This document shows positions 6,535-6,702 of a DNA stretch of 6,702 bases, in pieces. The DNA comes from RGIG5057 sp036653755 (GTDB lineage: Bacteria > Bacillota > Clostridia > TANB77 > CAG-465), in the NCBI GenBank assembly GCA_036653755.1, contig JAVVTJ010000052.1, forward strand, positions 1 to 6,702, read 5' to 3'. Position numbers and translations under genes: made by a program. Each line of letters opens with the position of its first letter. Position 1 is the first letter of the stretch. Below the pieces are notes generated by a model, which saw only the letters and a list, made by a program, of their open reading frames with translations, made no database searches and had not been told where the DNA came from.

Positions 6535-6672
6535 ATGATAAAACAATTAAATAATATAAGTGAAACAGTAGAACCATTAGCATGTTGGTTATGCGATGGA
6601 GGAAAATTAGATTGTGAAAACTGTTGTCTTTGTGATGGTGGACAAAATGATTGGAATTTATTAAATAAGTAA
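6535..6672 (+). CDS. Small cysteine-rich peptide, candidate RiPP precursor
   Basis: This is a 45-residue product. A strong ribosome binding site, AAGGGGGGAG (6519-6529), sits 5 bases before the ATG. Residues 1-16 form a short cysteine-free, leader-like part ending EPLA. Residues 17-36 hold six cysteines (17, 20, 27, 30, 31, 33) and two copies of C-x-L-C-D-G-G (17-23 and 30-36). The tail is QNDWNLLNK. There is no signal peptide or membrane segment. No Ser or Thr occurs after residue 11, which argues against a lanthipeptide; Cys-rich cores with C-x3-D spacing (CWLCD, CCLCD) would suit radical-SAM thioether peptides. Alternatively the CxxC-DGG pairs could bind zinc, as in small DnaJ-finger proteins such as anti-TRAP. 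Its coding nature rests on the ribosome site and motif symmetry. The following gene starts outside the window. Function unknown. Confidence 0.7.
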   Translation: MIKQLNNISETVEPLACWLCDGGKLDCENCCLCDGGQNDWNLLNK

Positions 6673-6674
6673 AA

Positions 6675-6697
6675 AAGGAGCTTACATATTAGGTGGG
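6675..6697 (+). promoter_or_regulatory. Ribosome binding sequence for a gene beyond the window
   Basis: AAGGAG (6675-6680) starts two bases after the peptide stop codon, and AGGTGGG (6691-6697) follows shortly before the window ends. No ATG, GTG or TTG lies at proper distance from the first. The second is placed for a start codon a few bases past 6702. This suggests the peptide gene is followed by a closely linked gene in the same operon. Confidence 0.5.
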
Positions 6698-6702
6698 ACA
6701 CC

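Noticed and set aside
6535..6672. Lanthipeptide or SCIFF-type precursor
   Set aside because: There is no Ser or Thr in the Cys-rich part for lanthionine formation, and the sequence lacks the SCIFF pattern despite the matching Cys count and length.
6507..6701. Minus-strand reading frame opposite the Cys-rich peptide
   Set aside because: It is open at the window edge, has no ribosome binding site, and the plus-strand frame has a strong one and a structured motif pattern.
1..6702. CRISPR arrays, tRNA or rRNA genes, riboswitches
   Set aside because: No regularly spaced repeat set, cloverleaf or known aptamer pattern was found by reading both strands; the only direct repeats are the two at 6435-6469 and the short 14-mer pair.

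Overview
The window is strongly AT-rich. Its coding style (AAA/AAT/ATA/TTA codons, AGGAGG-type ribosome binding sites) and gene content point to a low-GC Firmicute, most likely a clostridium or a relative in the Peptostreptococcaceae. The genus cannot be fixed from this sequence alone.

From left to right there are three blocks. (1) Bases 1-1685 are a complete IS4-family insertion sequence (IS231-like group). It has perfect 18-bp terminal inverted repeats, one intact 473-aa DDE transposase, and a leader hairpin that covers the transposase ribosome binding site. Base 1 is exactly the outer edge of the element, so the left target duplication lies outside the window. A short relic of a similar IS end follows it. 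(2) Bases 1762-6398 carry a four-gene minus-strand module of the Bce/Cpr type: response regulator, intramembrane-sensing histidine kinase, ABC ATPase and a 10-helix FtsX-type permease with a large extracellular domain. In characterised relatives (BceRS-BceAB, CprK/CprR-CprABC) the permease is both the sensor partner of the kinase and the pump that removes antimicrobial peptides from their cell-wall targets. The module ends in a strong bidirectional terminator. A perfect 23-bp inverted repeat sits between the kinase and ATPase genes, next to an ATPase promoter that has a consensus -10 but no -35, which suggests activation by the response regulator. (3) Bases 6399-6702 hold a divergent regulatory region and a small plus-strand gene for a 45-residue, six-cysteine peptide with two C-x-L-C-D-G-G modules. 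A good ribosome binding site precedes it, and fresh ribosome-binding sequence follows it at the window edge, so it is probably the first gene of an operon that continues outside.

The most interesting reading is that the small gene encodes the precursor of a cysteine-rich modified peptide (RiPP), or less likely a small zinc-binding protein, divergently placed from a peptide-sensing and detoxification module. Two nearly identical 15-bp direct repeats, 20 bp apart, lie just upstream of the peptide promoter and look like a regulator binding site. The peptide's class, its maturation enzymes and any link with the Bce-type module are inference, because the deciding genes lie beyond base 6702.
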